The translations under genes were made by a program, and so were the position numbers. Positions 1 through 8,311 of a stretch of 64,000 nt of DNA are shown piece after piece. Below the pieces are notes generated by a model. It did no database searches and was not told where the DNA came from. It saw only the letters and a program-made list of their open reading frames with translations. This stretch comes from Clostridium sp. D33t1_170424_F3. Its GTDB lineage: Bacteria > Bacillota > Clostridia > Oscillospirales > Acutalibacteraceae. Every line of letters starts with the position of its first letter. Position 1 is the stretch's first letter. Location: assembly GCF_015667585.1 (NCBI RefSeq), contig NZ_JADPEG010000004.1, positions 1-64,000 of the forward strand. Reading direction: 5' to 3'.

Positions 1-146
1 AAAAAGTAATGCCCCTTTAGGGGCCCGCCATGAGTCAGCAATGCAGTTGGCCGACCCATTCGTGGCCCCTTCAGGGGCGTTGTCTGTATCATGCCCTTCT
101 AGGGCTTTCCCAAGCCCCCGGCTTTGCCGGGGGTCCTGACTTTTTT
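1..146. repeat. Hairpin-rich palindromic element, possibly cut by the window edge
   Basis: Four perfect GC hairpins follow each other: GCCCC-TTTA-GGGGC at 11-24, GCCCC-TTCA-GGGGC at 65-78, GCCC-TTCTA-GGGC at 93-105 and CCCCCGGC-TTT-GCCGGGGG at 115-133, the last followed by a T run at 141-146. The outer edges are weak inverted repeats: AAAAAGTAA at 1-9 mirrors TGACTTTTTT at 137-146. It encodes nothing evident. Hairpin 1 read on the minus strand, followed by a T run, could end transcription of the neighbouring gene. The layout resembles a dispersed non-coding palindromic element or MITE; that is inference, and no second copy was noticed in this window. Confidence 0.5.
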
Positions 147-152
147 GTGTTC

Positions 153-617
153 TTAAGCTGAAAGCAGCGCCACGCAGATACCGAGCAACGCCCCGCAGAG
201 AACCTCGAAGGGCGTATGCCCCAAAGAGATTTCCAATGTGCCAATGGATTCTCTCAAAGAGGCGGCTTTTCCGGAGGAATCGTTTTCTTCCAGATAATCC
301 GTAATCTGATTAATGGCCTTCGCCTGTTCTCCGGCAGCTCGCCGCACGCCCATCGCGTCGTACATGATGACCGCCGCAAACGTCAATACAATCGCGGACA
401 TGGGGGAAACAAAACCCATTTCCTGTACGGTCGCAATGGCGACAGAACAGCCCAACGCGGAATGTGCGCTTGGCATTCCACCCGATTCAGACAGCCGTTT
501 AATGTTGAATTTCCGGTTTTGCAGAAGGTAAATCCCTGTTTTAATCAGCTGGGAAAGCATCCAGGAGATGAACCCAACATTAATGATTCGGTTGCTGATC
601 AGGAGCTGCCAATTCAT
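153..617 (-). CDS. YuiD-like divergent PAP2 family membrane protein (DUF212)
   Basis: This 154-residue protein matches the DUF212/YuiD family (acid phosphatase/vanadium haloperoxidase-related). It has hydrophobic segments near residues 10-30, 55-90 and 138-153, and the family stretch SGGMPSAHSAL near residues 45-55, which corresponds to the phosphatase-like SxH motif. The family is probably a membrane phosphatase or lipid-phosphate-related protein, but no substrate is established. Its ATG abuts the stop codon of the upstream TVP38-like gene and its AAGGAAAA site lies inside that gene's end, so the two are translated together. Length is normal for the family. Confidence 0.85.
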   Translation of the reverse strand: MNWQLLISNRIINVGFISWMLSQLIKTGIYLLQNRKFNIKRLSESGGMPSAHSALGCSVAIATVQEMGFVSPMSAIVLTFAAVIMYDAMGVRRAAGEQAKAINQITDYLEENDSSGKAASLRESIGTLEISLGHTPFEVLCGALLGICVALLSA

Positions 618-1385
618 TTATTTTCCTTCTTTCTGTTTCTGTAAGGTGATTCTTCGATAGAGCAACAAGCCTGCCGCACTGATCACTCCCGTCACAACAA
701 AGACCAGTACAGCAAACGAAAAGTTTTGCGCACCGAGCGCCTCCCCTCCGATGGTGGAGGTAATGACGGACGGAATCCTGGCAATGCTGGAGAGGATCAG
801 GAAGGTTCTGAGCTTCATCGGCGTCAGGCCGATCAGGTACGTTAATAGGTCTTTGGGAGAGCCTGGAATGAAGAACAGGATAAAGATCAGCAGGTTCAGC
901 CTGCTGGCGTCCTGTAAAAATTGAAGGGACCGGATTTTTTCCCGGGAGACAAAGGCTTCGACCATGCGAATACCAAACCATTTGGTAAATCCATAGATTA
1001 TGGCGGAACCAATTGCTGCGCCAATCAGGCAGAGGAACATACCCTCTACTGCGCCAAAGGCATAGCCTGCGCCAATTTCCACGACCTCGCCGGGGATGAT
1101 GGCGACAACCACCTGTAAAGTCATAATGCCGATCAGAGCCAGTGGACCCAAAACCCCCTGCTGTTCCACCCATTGTTGAAACGCTTTTCCGTCGGAAATA
1201 AATTCGATCATTTTCTGCCCCGCGGTTGCAGCAAAAGCAACGGAAAGAACCAGAAAAACGATGATAGAAAACAGGCTGACCAGCCTTGTCCGATGCAGGT
1301 ATGCCGGATCGTTGACCGGTTTGCCGGTTGTTTTCGCAGAACGGTGGGTGGTCTTGCTGAAACAAAGTTGTTCTTCTTTTGTCAT
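618..1385 (-). CDS. TVP38/TMEM64 (VTT-domain) membrane protein
   Basis: This 255-residue integral membrane protein has a cytosolic N-terminus, a first membrane segment near residues 32-55, and a VTT/SNARE-associated domain with the PGEVVEIGAGYAFG signature near residues 100-115, then glycine-rich helices. Related proteins (DedA/TVP38/YdjX) are membrane transporters or scramblases acting on undecaprenyl phosphate or phospholipids; the exact substrate here is unknown. It lies directly upstream of a YuiD-like phosphatase-related protein with no gap, which fits a shared lipid-phosphate role (inference). The ATG at 1385 has AAGGGGCG upstream. Confidence 0.87.
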   Translation of the reverse strand: MTKEEQLCFSKTTHRSAKTTGKPVNDPAYLHRTRLVSLFSIIVFLVLSVAFAATAGQKMIEFISDGKAFQQWVEQQGVLGPLALIGIMTLQVVVAIIPGEVVEIGAGYAFGAVEGMFLCLIGAAIGSAIIYGFTKWFGIRMVEAFVSREKIRSLQFLQDASRLNLLIFILFFIPGSPKDLLTYLIGLTPMKLRTFLILSSIARIPSVITSTIGGEALGAQNFSFAVLVFVVTGVISAAGLLLYRRITLQKQKEGK

Positions 1386-1398
1386 ATCATAACGCCCC

Positions 1399-1427
1399 TT
1401 GCACTTTTTTGTTCTGCGTGTTATTCT
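1399..1427 (+). promoter_or_regulatory. Putative sigma-A promoter for the radical SAM gene
   Basis: TTGCAC (1399-1404), a 17-base spacer and TATTCT (1422-1427) lie about 100 bases upstream of the start at 1531. The match to consensus is moderate and there is no experimental support. Confidence 0.35.
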
Positions 1428-1530
1428 ACAAGTAAAATCTTACAAGTCTGCGCATCTATTTCTTAAAGAAATCTTACAATGATTTTCTTTGTCGAAATAG
1501 AAATACGCCGCAGAAAAAAGAAGGGCAGTT

Positions 1531-2478
1531 ATGGAGAATCCGTTTCCCTACGCGGATGATAATAAACGATATCACACGCTTGCCTATCATCTGAAAGAGG
1601 TGTTTGGCCGGCGTGTTTTCAAAGCGGTTATCGATGCTGGAATGACCTGTCCCAATTTGGACGGAACCAAAGGGACGGGAGGCTGTACATATTGCCAAAG
1701 CGGCAGCGGCGCGTTTACACATGGCCCGCTGCTCAGCGTACCGGAACAAATACGAAAAGAACAGGAGCGTATCCATAAAAAATGGAAGGACGCGCCGGTA
1801 ATCGCCTATTTTCAGGCACATACCAACACCTATGCGCCGCTCCCGGTTTTGCGCCGCCTGTTTGAAGATGCGCTGGCGGTACCGGGGGTATGCGGTTTGA
1901 GTGTTGCCACCAGGGCGGATGCTCTGGAGCCGGAGACCATTTCGTATTTACAGGAATTGTCCCGCCGCACCTATCTGACAGTGGAGCTCGGACTGCAAAC
2001 GGTTCACGACTGTACCGCAGAGCGCATCAACCGGGGACATACCTATCCCGAATTTCTCAATGCCTGTGAAGCGCTCCAAAAGCATGGCATACGCCTCTGT
2101 GTTCATCTGATCAATGGTTTGCCGGGGGAAGACACCGGGATGATGCTGGAAACAGCGCGTGTTGTTGGCCTGCTGCGGCCCGACGCTGTGAAAATTCATT
2201 TGCTTCATATCTTAAAGGAAACGCCGCTTGCGGCAGACTTGGCTGCCGGAAAAATAGAACCTATGACGCGCGACGCATATATACAGACGGTTTGTTCCCA
2301 GTTGGAACTGCTTCCGCCGCAAACCGTTGTGGAACGGGTGACAGGCGACGGGGAACGCGCCATGCTTCTCGCGCCGCTTTGGAGCGTCGATAAAATCGCG
2401 GTGCTCGGCGGGATTGACCGGGAACTTGCGCGCCGGGAAACCTGCCAGGGGACCCGCTTTCAAGAGGCGTTCATTTAA
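1531..2478 (+). CDS. TIGR01212 family radical SAM protein (YhcC/YtqA-like)
   Basis: This 315-residue protein is full length for TIGR01212. The iron-sulfur cluster cysteines are C40, C52 and C55 in TCPNLDGTKGTGGCTYC, the arrangement typical of this family rather than the canonical CxxxCxxC. GLQT and NGLPGED segments typical of Elp3-like radical SAM barrels follow. The biochemical reaction of YhcC/YtqA is not established; relatives act on tRNA or rRNA. The ATG at 1531 is preceded by AAGAAGGGCAG. It stands alone, followed by 130 non-coding bases. Confidence 0.88.
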   Translation: MENPFPYADDNKRYHTLAYHLKEVFGRRVFKAVIDAGMTCPNLDGTKGTGGCTYCQSGSGAFTHGPLLSVPEQIRKEQERIHKKWKDAPVIAYFQAHTNTYAPLPVLRRLFEDALAVPGVCGLSVATRADALEPETISYLQELSRRTYLTVELGLQTVHDCTAERINRGHTYPEFLNACEALQKHGIRLCVHLINGLPGEDTGMMLETARVVGLLRPDAVKIHLLHILKETPLAADLAAGKIEPMTRDAYIQTVCSQLELLPPQTVVERVTGDGERAMLLAPLWSVDKIAVLGGIDRELARRETCQGTRFQEAFI

Positions 2479-2608
2479 AAGTGTACGAGGGTTCGGGCAA
2501 AAAGTCAAGCAGACTGGAAAAGAAAAGCAAAAAACTCCTGCAAGGCCAATGGAAACAGGAGCGAAAAATACACAAATAGAGTGATTTTTGAAGGAAGATG
2601 ATACGTTG

Positions 2609-2830
2609 ATGCAGGAATTACCAATACGCCTGGGGCGGTACCGGCATTTTAAGGGCGGCGAATACCAGGTGCTGTATTTGGCGCGGCATTCAGAAACACA
2701 GGAGTGGATGGTGGTCTACCAGGCTTTATATGGAGAACACGGAATCTGGGTACGCCCCGCCGCCATGTGGGAGGAAATCGTGGAACGCGATGGATATTCG
2801 GGCAAACGCTTTACCTATATTGGAGAATAG
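2609..2830 (+). CDS. DUF1653 domain protein
   Basis: This is a small soluble protein of 73 residues. The family hallmark GRYRHFKGGEYQVL at the N-terminus, then HSET and a VRPAAMW segment, identify DUF1653, a beta-rich domain of unknown function found alone or fused to other enzymes. The start is set at ATG 2609 because AAGGAAG lies 11 bases upstream; an in-frame TTG at 2606 has an even better spacing, and a TTG at 2588 would add seven residues but lacks a ribosome site. Ten bases separate it from the alcohol dehydrogenase, so it probably leads a four-gene operon (2609-5665). Confidence 0.85.
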   Translation: MQELPIRLGRYRHFKGGEYQVLYLARHSETQEWMVVYQALYGEHGIWVRPAAMWEEIVERDGYSGKRFTYIGE

Positions 2831-2839
2831 AGGGATGAA

Positions 2840-3901
2840 ATGAAACCTACCATGTTGGCTGCAGTATATCATGGAACCGGAAAACTTTCTCTGGAGGAAC
2901 GCCCGATTCCCCAAATTCAGCAGCCGGAGGACGCAATTGTCAAAGTGACGCTTTCCACCATCTGCACAAGCGATCTGCATATCCTGCACGGCGCGGTGCC
3001 GCGGGCAGTGCCGCATACCGTATTGGGGCATGAGTTTGTAGGGGAAATTGTTTCGGTCGGGGCCGGCGTGAGACACAGGAAGACGGGCGAACGTGTCGCC
3101 GCCAACTGCATCACATTCTGTGGGGACTGCTGGTTCTGCCGGCAAGGATTTATCAACAACTGTATGCACGGCGGCTGGGAGTTGGGATGCCGGATCGACG
3201 GATGTCAGGCGGAGTATGTGCGCGTTCCGTATGCGGACATGGGCCTGACGTATATTCCCGATCCTGTAACCGACGAGAACGCGCTCTTTCTGGGCGACAT
3301 CCTTTCCAGCGGCTATTTTGGCGCGGAGCTGGCGGAAATCCAGCCGGGGGATACGGTAGCGGTGATCGGCGCGGGTCCGGTGGGGCTTTGCGCTGCCATG
3401 TGTGCAAAGCTGTTCGGCGCGGGTAAAATCGTTCTTTTGGATATTGACGAAGCCCGTTTGCAGCTCGCAAGACAACAGGGGATTGCAACACAGACCGTTA
3501 ATCCCTCCAGAGAAGATGCGGCGGCATGCATTCGGGCCTTGACCAACGGACGGGGCGCGGACGCGGTCATAGAAGCGGCGGGCGGGGACAATACGTTCCA
3601 GCTGGCTTGGCAGATTGCAAGACCCAACGCGGTGGTCGCTTTGGTTGCCATGTATGAAGAGGCGCAATCGCTTCCGCTGCACCAGATGTATGGGAAAAAT
3701 CTGATTTTCAAGACCGGCGGCGTGGATGCGGTCCATTGCGACCGGTTGATGGAGCTGATTGCCTGCGGAAAGCTAAACACCGATTTCCTGATTACACACC
3801 GCGCGCCGCTGGAAGAAATATCGGAGGGCTATCGAGTTTTTGCAAATAAATTGGACGGATGTATCAAATGGGCGGTTACGCCGCCTGTTCATCATATTTA
3901 A
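2840..3901 (+). CDS. Zinc-dependent alcohol dehydrogenase (MDR family)
   Basis: This 353-residue medium-chain dehydrogenase has all expected zinc ligands: catalytic C42 (ICTSDLH) and H64-E65 (GHEF), and structural-zinc cysteines C94, C97, C100 and C108. The Rossmann fold has VIGAGPVGLCAA near residue 174, with an acidic LDID after strand two that favours NAD(H). The family oxidises secondary alcohols, polyols or threonine; the exact substrate cannot be read from sequence. It lies within a probable operon with a DUF1653 protein, an HD-domain protein and an alanyl-tRNA editing protein, a combination that does not suggest one pathway. Confidence 0.88.
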   Translation: MKPTMLAAVYHGTGKLSLEERPIPQIQQPEDAIVKVTLSTICTSDLHILHGAVPRAVPHTVLGHEFVGEIVSVGAGVRHRKTGERVAANCITFCGDCWFCRQGFINNCMHGGWELGCRIDGCQAEYVRVPYADMGLTYIPDPVTDENALFLGDILSSGYFGAELAEIQPGDTVAVIGAGPVGLCAAMCAKLFGAGKIVLLDIDEARLQLARQQGIATQTVNPSREDAAACIRALTNGRGADAVIEAAGGDNTFQLAWQIARPNAVVALVAMYEEAQSLPLHQMYGKNLIFKTGGVDAVHCDRLMELIACGKLNTDFLITHRAPLEEISEGYRVFANKLDGCIKWAVTPPVHHI

Positions 3902-3920
3902 AAGGAAAGGATGAAATACC

Positions 3921-4481
3921 TTGAGTAAAATACCGACCCTGGAAGAAGCGCAAGCGTTGTTGGAACAATATAATCGGGAGGATTTTCATTTAAAGCACGC
4001 CCAAATTGTCTCCGGCGTCATGGGCTGGTTTGCGCAGGAGCTGGACCCGGAGCGCGTAGACTTCTGGAAAGTCGTCGGACTGTTGCACGACCTGGATTAT
4101 GAGCAGTTCCCGGAACAGCACTGTGTGAAAAGTCAGGAAATCATGCGGGAAAATGATATTGACGAACAGATCATCCGCGCTACGGCAAGCCATGCTTATC
4201 CTGTGGTGGACATTAAGCCGGAGCATATCATGGAAAAGGTTTTGTATGCGACGGACGAGCTGACCGGTCTGATCGGCGCGGTCGCGCTGATGCGGCCCTC
4301 CAAAAGTGTGTCCGATCTGGAAGTGAAGTCGGTAAAGAAGAAATTTAAAACGCCGAGCTTTGCGGCGGGCTGTTCTCGTGAAGTGATCCAGGCGGGCGCG
4401 GACATGCTTGGCTGGACGCTGGAAGACCTGATGGGAAAGACCATTTTAGCCATGCGCAGCCTGATTCAGGAAACAGAATGA
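3921..4481 (+). CDS. HD domain-containing hydrolase
   Basis: The product has 186 residues and starts with TTG at 3921 behind AAAGGAAAGGATG. The HD motif is H56-D57 in GLLHDLDYEQFP, preceded by a possible metal ligand H26 and followed by a further His in TASHAYP, so the metal site looks intact. HD proteins of this size are phosphohydrolases acting on nucleotides or small phosphates; this subfamily is uncharacterised. Its stop overlaps the first upstream ATG of the next reading frame (ATGA at 4478-4481), showing close coupling with the alanyl-tRNA editing gene. Confidence 0.8.
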   Translation: MSKIPTLEEAQALLEQYNREDFHLKHAQIVSGVMGWFAQELDPERVDFWKVVGLLHDLDYEQFPEQHCVKSQEIMRENDIDEQIIRATASHAYPVVDIKPEHIMEKVLYATDELTGLIGAVALMRPSKSVSDLEVKSVKKKFKTPSFAAGCSREVIQAGADMLGWTLEDLMGKTILAMRSLIQETE

Positions 4482-4501
4482 AAAAAGCGGAGGGAATATC
4501 C

Positions 4502-5665
4502 ATGGAGCAGACGATGACGGAGAGGCTGTATTACGCCGATCCGTATCAAAAGGAATTCACGGCAAAAGTGACGGGATGTACTCCGTGCAAGCAGGGGTAT
4601 GCCGTCACACTGGACCGCACCATTTTTTATCCGGAGGGCGGCGGGCAACCGGCCGATACCGGTCTTTTAGGCAATGTCAAGGTGCTGGATGTGCAGGAAA
4701 AAAATGGGGAAATTCTGCATACGACGGACGGCCCTCTGGAAATCGGCGTGGATGTGCAGGGGAAAATTGATTGGGCACACCGCTTCCTGCTGATGCAGCA
4801 GCATACCGGCGAGCATATTTTTTCCGGCGTCACCAACCGGCTTTACCAACTGGACAATGTGGGATTCCACATGGGGGCAAAGGCGGTCACGGTCGATTTC
4901 AACGGCGAACTTTCCGCGGAGCAATTACGGAACATTGAACGGCTGGCAAACGAGGCGGTTTATGCGGATCTTCCGGTTTTGGCGGCGTGCCCGAGCAGAG
5001 AAGAATTAAAAGATATCCCCTACCGCAGCAAAAAGGAGCTGGACGGTGAAGTGCGGATTGTAACGGTTCCGGGATACGACAGTTGTGCATGCTGCGGTCT
5101 GCATACCGCCCGGACGGGGGAGGTCGGCGTCATCAAGGTGGTTGGTTTCCAGCGCTACAAGGGCGGTGTGCGCGTCACGCTTCAATTGGGGAGCCGTGCG
5201 TTGGAGGATTACGACGAAAAGACAAAGCATGTGGCGGCCATTTCCAATTTGCTTTCCGCAAAACCGGAAGAGGTGGTTTCCGCAGTGGAACGGCTGCTGG
5301 CGGACCGCGACGCTTTCAAACAACAGGTGGGGCAAATGCGTGCGCAAATTTTTGCGCAAAAAGCGGCTTCCTTGTCAGAGGGAGAGAAAAGAGCCTGTGT
5401 GTTTGAAGAAGGTCTTTCACCGGCCGACCTTCGCACGTTTTGCTTAATGCTTTGTGAGCATGTGTCGCTGGCCGCCGTTTTTTCCGGAGATGAGCGGCAG
5501 GGGTGGAAGTATGCTATTGCCGGTAAAGAGGACGTGCGGCCGATGGGCAAGGCTTTAAACCAGGCCTTTTCCGGAAGAGGCGGCGGCACGCCGGAGCTGG
5601 TGCAGGGATCTCTGCAGGGAAGCCGGGAAGCCTTGGAGCAATGGATACAATTATACGGCAAATAA
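4502..5665 (+). CDS. Alanyl-tRNA editing protein (AlaX-like, with DHHA1 domain)
   Basis: This 387-residue protein consists of the editing half of alanyl-tRNA synthetase without the catalytic domain. It hydrolyses Ser-tRNA(Ala) and Gly-tRNA(Ala) in trans, protecting against mistranslation. The zinc site is visible: HTGEH (H101, H105) and CACCGLH near residue 200. A helical region leads to a C-terminal DHHA1 domain with GRGGGTPELVQGS. This is the long AlaX type. ATG 4502 is chosen because GGAGGG lies six bases upstream; an ATG at 4478 overlaps the previous gene's stop and has no good ribosome site. Confidence 0.88.
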   Translation: MEQTMTERLYYADPYQKEFTAKVTGCTPCKQGYAVTLDRTIFYPEGGGQPADTGLLGNVKVLDVQEKNGEILHTTDGPLEIGVDVQGKIDWAHRFLLMQQHTGEHIFSGVTNRLYQLDNVGFHMGAKAVTVDFNGELSAEQLRNIERLANEAVYADLPVLAACPSREELKDIPYRSKKELDGEVRIVTVPGYDSCACCGLHTARTGEVGVIKVVGFQRYKGGVRVTLQLGSRALEDYDEKTKHVAAISNLLSAKPEEVVSAVERLLADRDAFKQQVGQMRAQIFAQKAASLSEGEKRACVFEEGLSPADLRTFCLMLCEHVSLAAVFSGDERQGWKYAIAGKEDVRPMGKALNQAFSGRGGGTPELVQGSLQGSREALEQWIQLYGK

Positions 5666-5697
5666 AAAAGGAGCGGCTTGCCGCTCCTTTTTTATTG
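5664..5697. terminator. Bidirectional intrinsic terminator
   Basis: GGAGCGG-CTTG-CCGCTCC is flanked by an A run on the left and TTTTTTATT on the right, between two convergent genes ending at 5665 and 5708. It can serve both strands. Confidence 0.9.
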
Positions 5698-5707
5698 AGA
5701 TACAGAT

Positions 5708-6457
5708 TTATTGAGAAACTTTTTCGATTTTGGAAACAACAACGCCGGACGTATCCGTTCCCTCGATGGAGCCGCTGTAATAAACGCGCAGCCGGTCGCC
5801 GATGATCAGGCCGTCCGGCGCGTTTACTTCCGCTCCCTCTTTATCAAAGAACAATTCTTTTCCGTCGTCCGTTTTGATGGTAATGGTATTGATGGTGCCG
5901 TCCTCCAAAATGCCTTCCATATAGGAACTTTCCGTTTTGGAAGAAGAGGGAGAAGCTGTCACGGTAAAGCCGTCCTTTACCTCGTCTGCGGAAATGGCCA
6001 TGGATTGATACAGCTCCTGTTCCTCATCCGGCACCGTTGGGTCTTCCGGCAGCACGGCCAGGTAAACAGTGTCGCCCTGTTCCTGTAGCAGGATGGGCAA
6101 AGCCGCGCCAACGGAGACCTGATCGTCCCACCAGGCCTTGGGAGCCGCCCATAAGGAGAGCAGCGGAAGGTCGGTATTTCCTTTAAAGAGGAAATCAACC
6201 TTGTTGTATTCCACTTCCTGTCCGTCCATGACGGCGTCCTTGGTTACTTTGACCGTATAATTTTCCTTGCTCCAGCGGGCGGGAATGGTGAAAGAAAAGT
6301 CTATACCGTCAAACGTGAGCGTCTGTGGCACATTGCTGACTGTGGAAGACGATGTTTCGCTGGAAGAAGAGGAAGATTCCTCAGGCGTATTGGTGCAGGC
6401 ACAGGCTGCAACAGCCAACACAGCCGCCATGAATAATGCCATCGCTTTTTTCATCAT
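5708..6457 (-). CDS. Predicted lipoprotein of unknown function
   Basis: This 249-residue protein begins with a classical lipoprotein signal: MMKK, a hydrophobic stretch, then LAVAAC with the acylated Cys near residue 19, followed by a Ser-rich linker (about residues 28-42). The mature part is beta-rich. A C-terminal segment GIIxGDRLRVYYSGSIEG-like near residues 215-235 resembles small OB/DUF3221-type lipoprotein domains, but I cannot name a family. It would be anchored to the outer face of the membrane. ATG 6457 has AGGAGG eight bases upstream. It stands alone and ends at a shared terminator. Confidence 0.75.
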   Translation of the reverse strand: MMKKAMALFMAAVLAVAACACTNTPEESSSSSSETSSSTVSNVPQTLTFDGIDFSFTIPARWSKENYTVKVTKDAVMDGQEVEYNKVDFLFKGNTDLPLLSLWAAPKAWWDDQVSVGAALPILLQEQGDTVYLAVLPEDPTVPDEEQELYQSMAISADEVKDGFTVTASPSSSKTESSYMEGILEDGTINTITIKTDDGKELFFDKEGAEVNAPDGLIIGDRLRVYYSGSIEGTDTSGVVVSKIEKVSQ

Positions 6458-6570
6458 ATTGTATTCCTCCTTTTAGGACGTATCACTTAAACCGCATCTA
6501 TTCTAACGCTTTTCGTCCAAAAAAGAAAGAAACATTTTGTGAATTATTGTTACAGTCTTGTTGCCAATTC

Positions 6571-7602
6571 TCATAGAGCCTGTACGCAGAGGTGCAGGTT
6601 GCGCACAAATTCCCGCACGGCTTCCTCCGGCGTGGCCCAGGAGGTAACCAGACGGATTGCGGTGTGGTCCGCGTCGACGGCTTCCCGGACTTCGAAGGCG
6701 TAGTCCTGTGCAAGGGATGCAATCAACGCGTTTGGAAGAACAGGGAAAAGCTGATTGGTGGGGGAATCCGCCAGAAACGGCAGGTTCTCAGCCCGGAAGC
6801 CATCTTTGAGGAGTTCTGCCATTTGGTTGGCGTGCTCCGCAAGCGTATAATAGAGGCCGTCTGTAAACAGCGCTTCAAACTGCGCGCCGAGCGCAAGGCC
6901 TTTTGCCAACATGCCGCCGCGCTGTTTTAAAATGTAACGGAAATCCGGTTTCAATGCATCGTTGCAAATGACCAACGCTTCTCCAAACAGCGCGCCGTTT
7001 TTGGTTCCGCCGATGTAAAAGGCGTCCGTCAGAGCGGCGATGTCCGGCAGGGTTAAGTCGCTGGCGCAGAGCGCGCAGCCCAGACGCGCGCCGTCCAAAA
7101 AGAGATATAAATTATGTTCTTTACAGCAGGCGCTTAATGCCTGCAGCTCCGCTTTGGAATAGACGGTGCCAAGCTCCGTTGAATCAGAGATGTACACCAG
7201 CCTGGGCTTGACCATATGCTCGTCCGGATGTGCGGCCAATACGCCTGTAATTGCCTCCGGCGTCAGTTTTCCTTCTCTTCCCGGAGCGGTGCACACCTTA
7301 TGGCCTGTCGCCTCAATGGAGCCGCTTTCGTGCCCGGCGATGTGTCCCGTATCCGCCGCGATTGCCGCCTCGTGCGGGCGCAGAAAAGCGGTCATGGCGG
7401 TAAGATTTACCTGTGTGCCGCCCTCCAGAAAATGTACGTCGATGTCCGGCCGTCCGGCTTCCTGCCGGATACGGTCGGCGGCATTTTTGCAATGAACATC
7501 GTTTCCGTATCCCTCGTTTTGTTTGGAGCCTGCCGCGTGTAAGGCTTCCAGAAGCTTTGGATGCGCACCCTCGCTGTAGTCGTTTTTAAAGCTGTACTTC
7601 AA
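6571..7602 (-). CDS. Low-specificity L-threonine aldolase family, PLP enzyme
   Basis: This 343-residue fold-type I PLP enzyme of the beta-eliminating lyase/threonine aldolase family cleaves L-threonine or allo-threonine to glycine and acetaldehyde. Visible features are an N-terminal YGND-like segment, the cofactor-binding Asp-Arg region FLDGARLG, and the Schiff-base lysine in IGGTKNG near residue 200. It starts with TTG at 7602 behind AAAGGACGGG. It is a single gene divergent from the UPF0178 gene. Length and motifs are normal; substrate breadth cannot be judged. Confidence 0.88.
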   Translation of the reverse strand: MKYSFKNDYSEGAHPKLLEALHAAGSKQNEGYGNDVHCKNAADRIRQEAGRPDIDVHFLEGGTQVNLTAMTAFLRPHEAAIAADTGHIAGHESGSIEATGHKVCTAPGREGKLTPEAITGVLAAHPDEHMVKPRLVYISDSTELGTVYSKAELQALSACCKEHNLYLFLDGARLGCALCASDLTLPDIAALTDAFYIGGTKNGALFGEALVICNDALKPDFRYILKQRGGMLAKGLALGAQFEALFTDGLYYTLAEHANQMAELLKDGFRAENLPFLADSPTNQLFPVLPNALIASLAQDYAFEVREAVDADHTAIRLVTSWATPEEAVREFVRNLHLCVQAL

Positions 7603-7682
7603 TCCGATTCCCGTCCTTTTCCAAAAGATTTATTAAAATCAGTATAGCACATTTTATCGGAGAAAAGAAGGCGTCCGGCGTC

Positions 7683-7711
7683 TTTCCATTTGGAATGGTT
7701 TGCTATATAAT
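7683..7711 (+). promoter_or_regulatory. Putative promoter for the UPF0178 gene
   Basis: TTTCCA (7683-7688), a 17-base spacer and a perfect TATAAT (7706-7711) lie about 40 bases before the start at 7752. Confidence 0.5.
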
Positions 7712-7751
7712 AGTTAAGATACGAAAATAGTTTAGGCGGTGAGAAAGACAG

Positions 7752-8186
7752 ATGCAGATTTTAGTGGATGCAGACGCCTGTCCGGTGAAGGAGATCATTG
7801 TGCGGCAGGCAAAAAAGAGAAGATTGCCGGTCGTCATGCTGCTGGATACCAGCCATGTATGGAATGACGGCTACAGCACGGTGATCACGGTGGATAAAGG
7901 GCGGGACAGCGCGGACATCCGCCTGGCGAACCTGTTGCAGCCGGGGGACCTTGTGGTGACGCAGGACTACGGTGTTGCCGCAATGGCGCTGGGCAGAGGC
8001 GCGCGGGCCATGAATCAAAATGGGATGCGCTATGACAACGGAAATATGGACCAATTGCTTTTTGAGCGCCATTTGGGACAGAAGGTCCGCCGGGCGGGCG
8101 GAAGAACCGCCGGCGCAAAAAAGCGAACCAGACAGGACGACGAAGCGTTTGAGGCGGCGCTGGTACAGCTTTTGGATGAAAAATAA
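7752..8186 (+). CDS. YaiI/YqxD family protein (UPF0178, DUF188)
   Basis: This 144-residue soluble protein opens with the family hallmark MQILVDADACPVK and contains DSADIRLA and VTQDYGVAAMAL, the conserved acidic cluster of this PIN-like fold. The C-terminus is basic (KKRTRQDDE). PIN-like proteins are usually metal-dependent nucleases, but no activity is proven for this family. The ribosome site (GGCGGTGAG) is modest. It is followed by a MATE transporter on the same strand with 125 bases between, so co-transcription is possible. Confidence 0.88.
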   Translation: MQILVDADACPVKEIIVRQAKKRRLPVVMLLDTSHVWNDGYSTVITVDKGRDSADIRLANLLQPGDLVVTQDYGVAAMALGRGARAMNQNGMRYDNGNMDQLLFERHLGQKVRRAGGRTAGAKKRTRQDDEAFEAALVQLLDEK

Positions 8187-8311
8187 CTGGATTTTCCCAG
8201 TCCCTGAGTGCGTTCTGATTGACTTGTCAGAAAAGGATTTTTTGTTGCGCTCAGAAGTGGAAAATTTGGAGATTCCTTAATGTAATCAAACAAATAAAGG
8301 AGATGCTTTTC

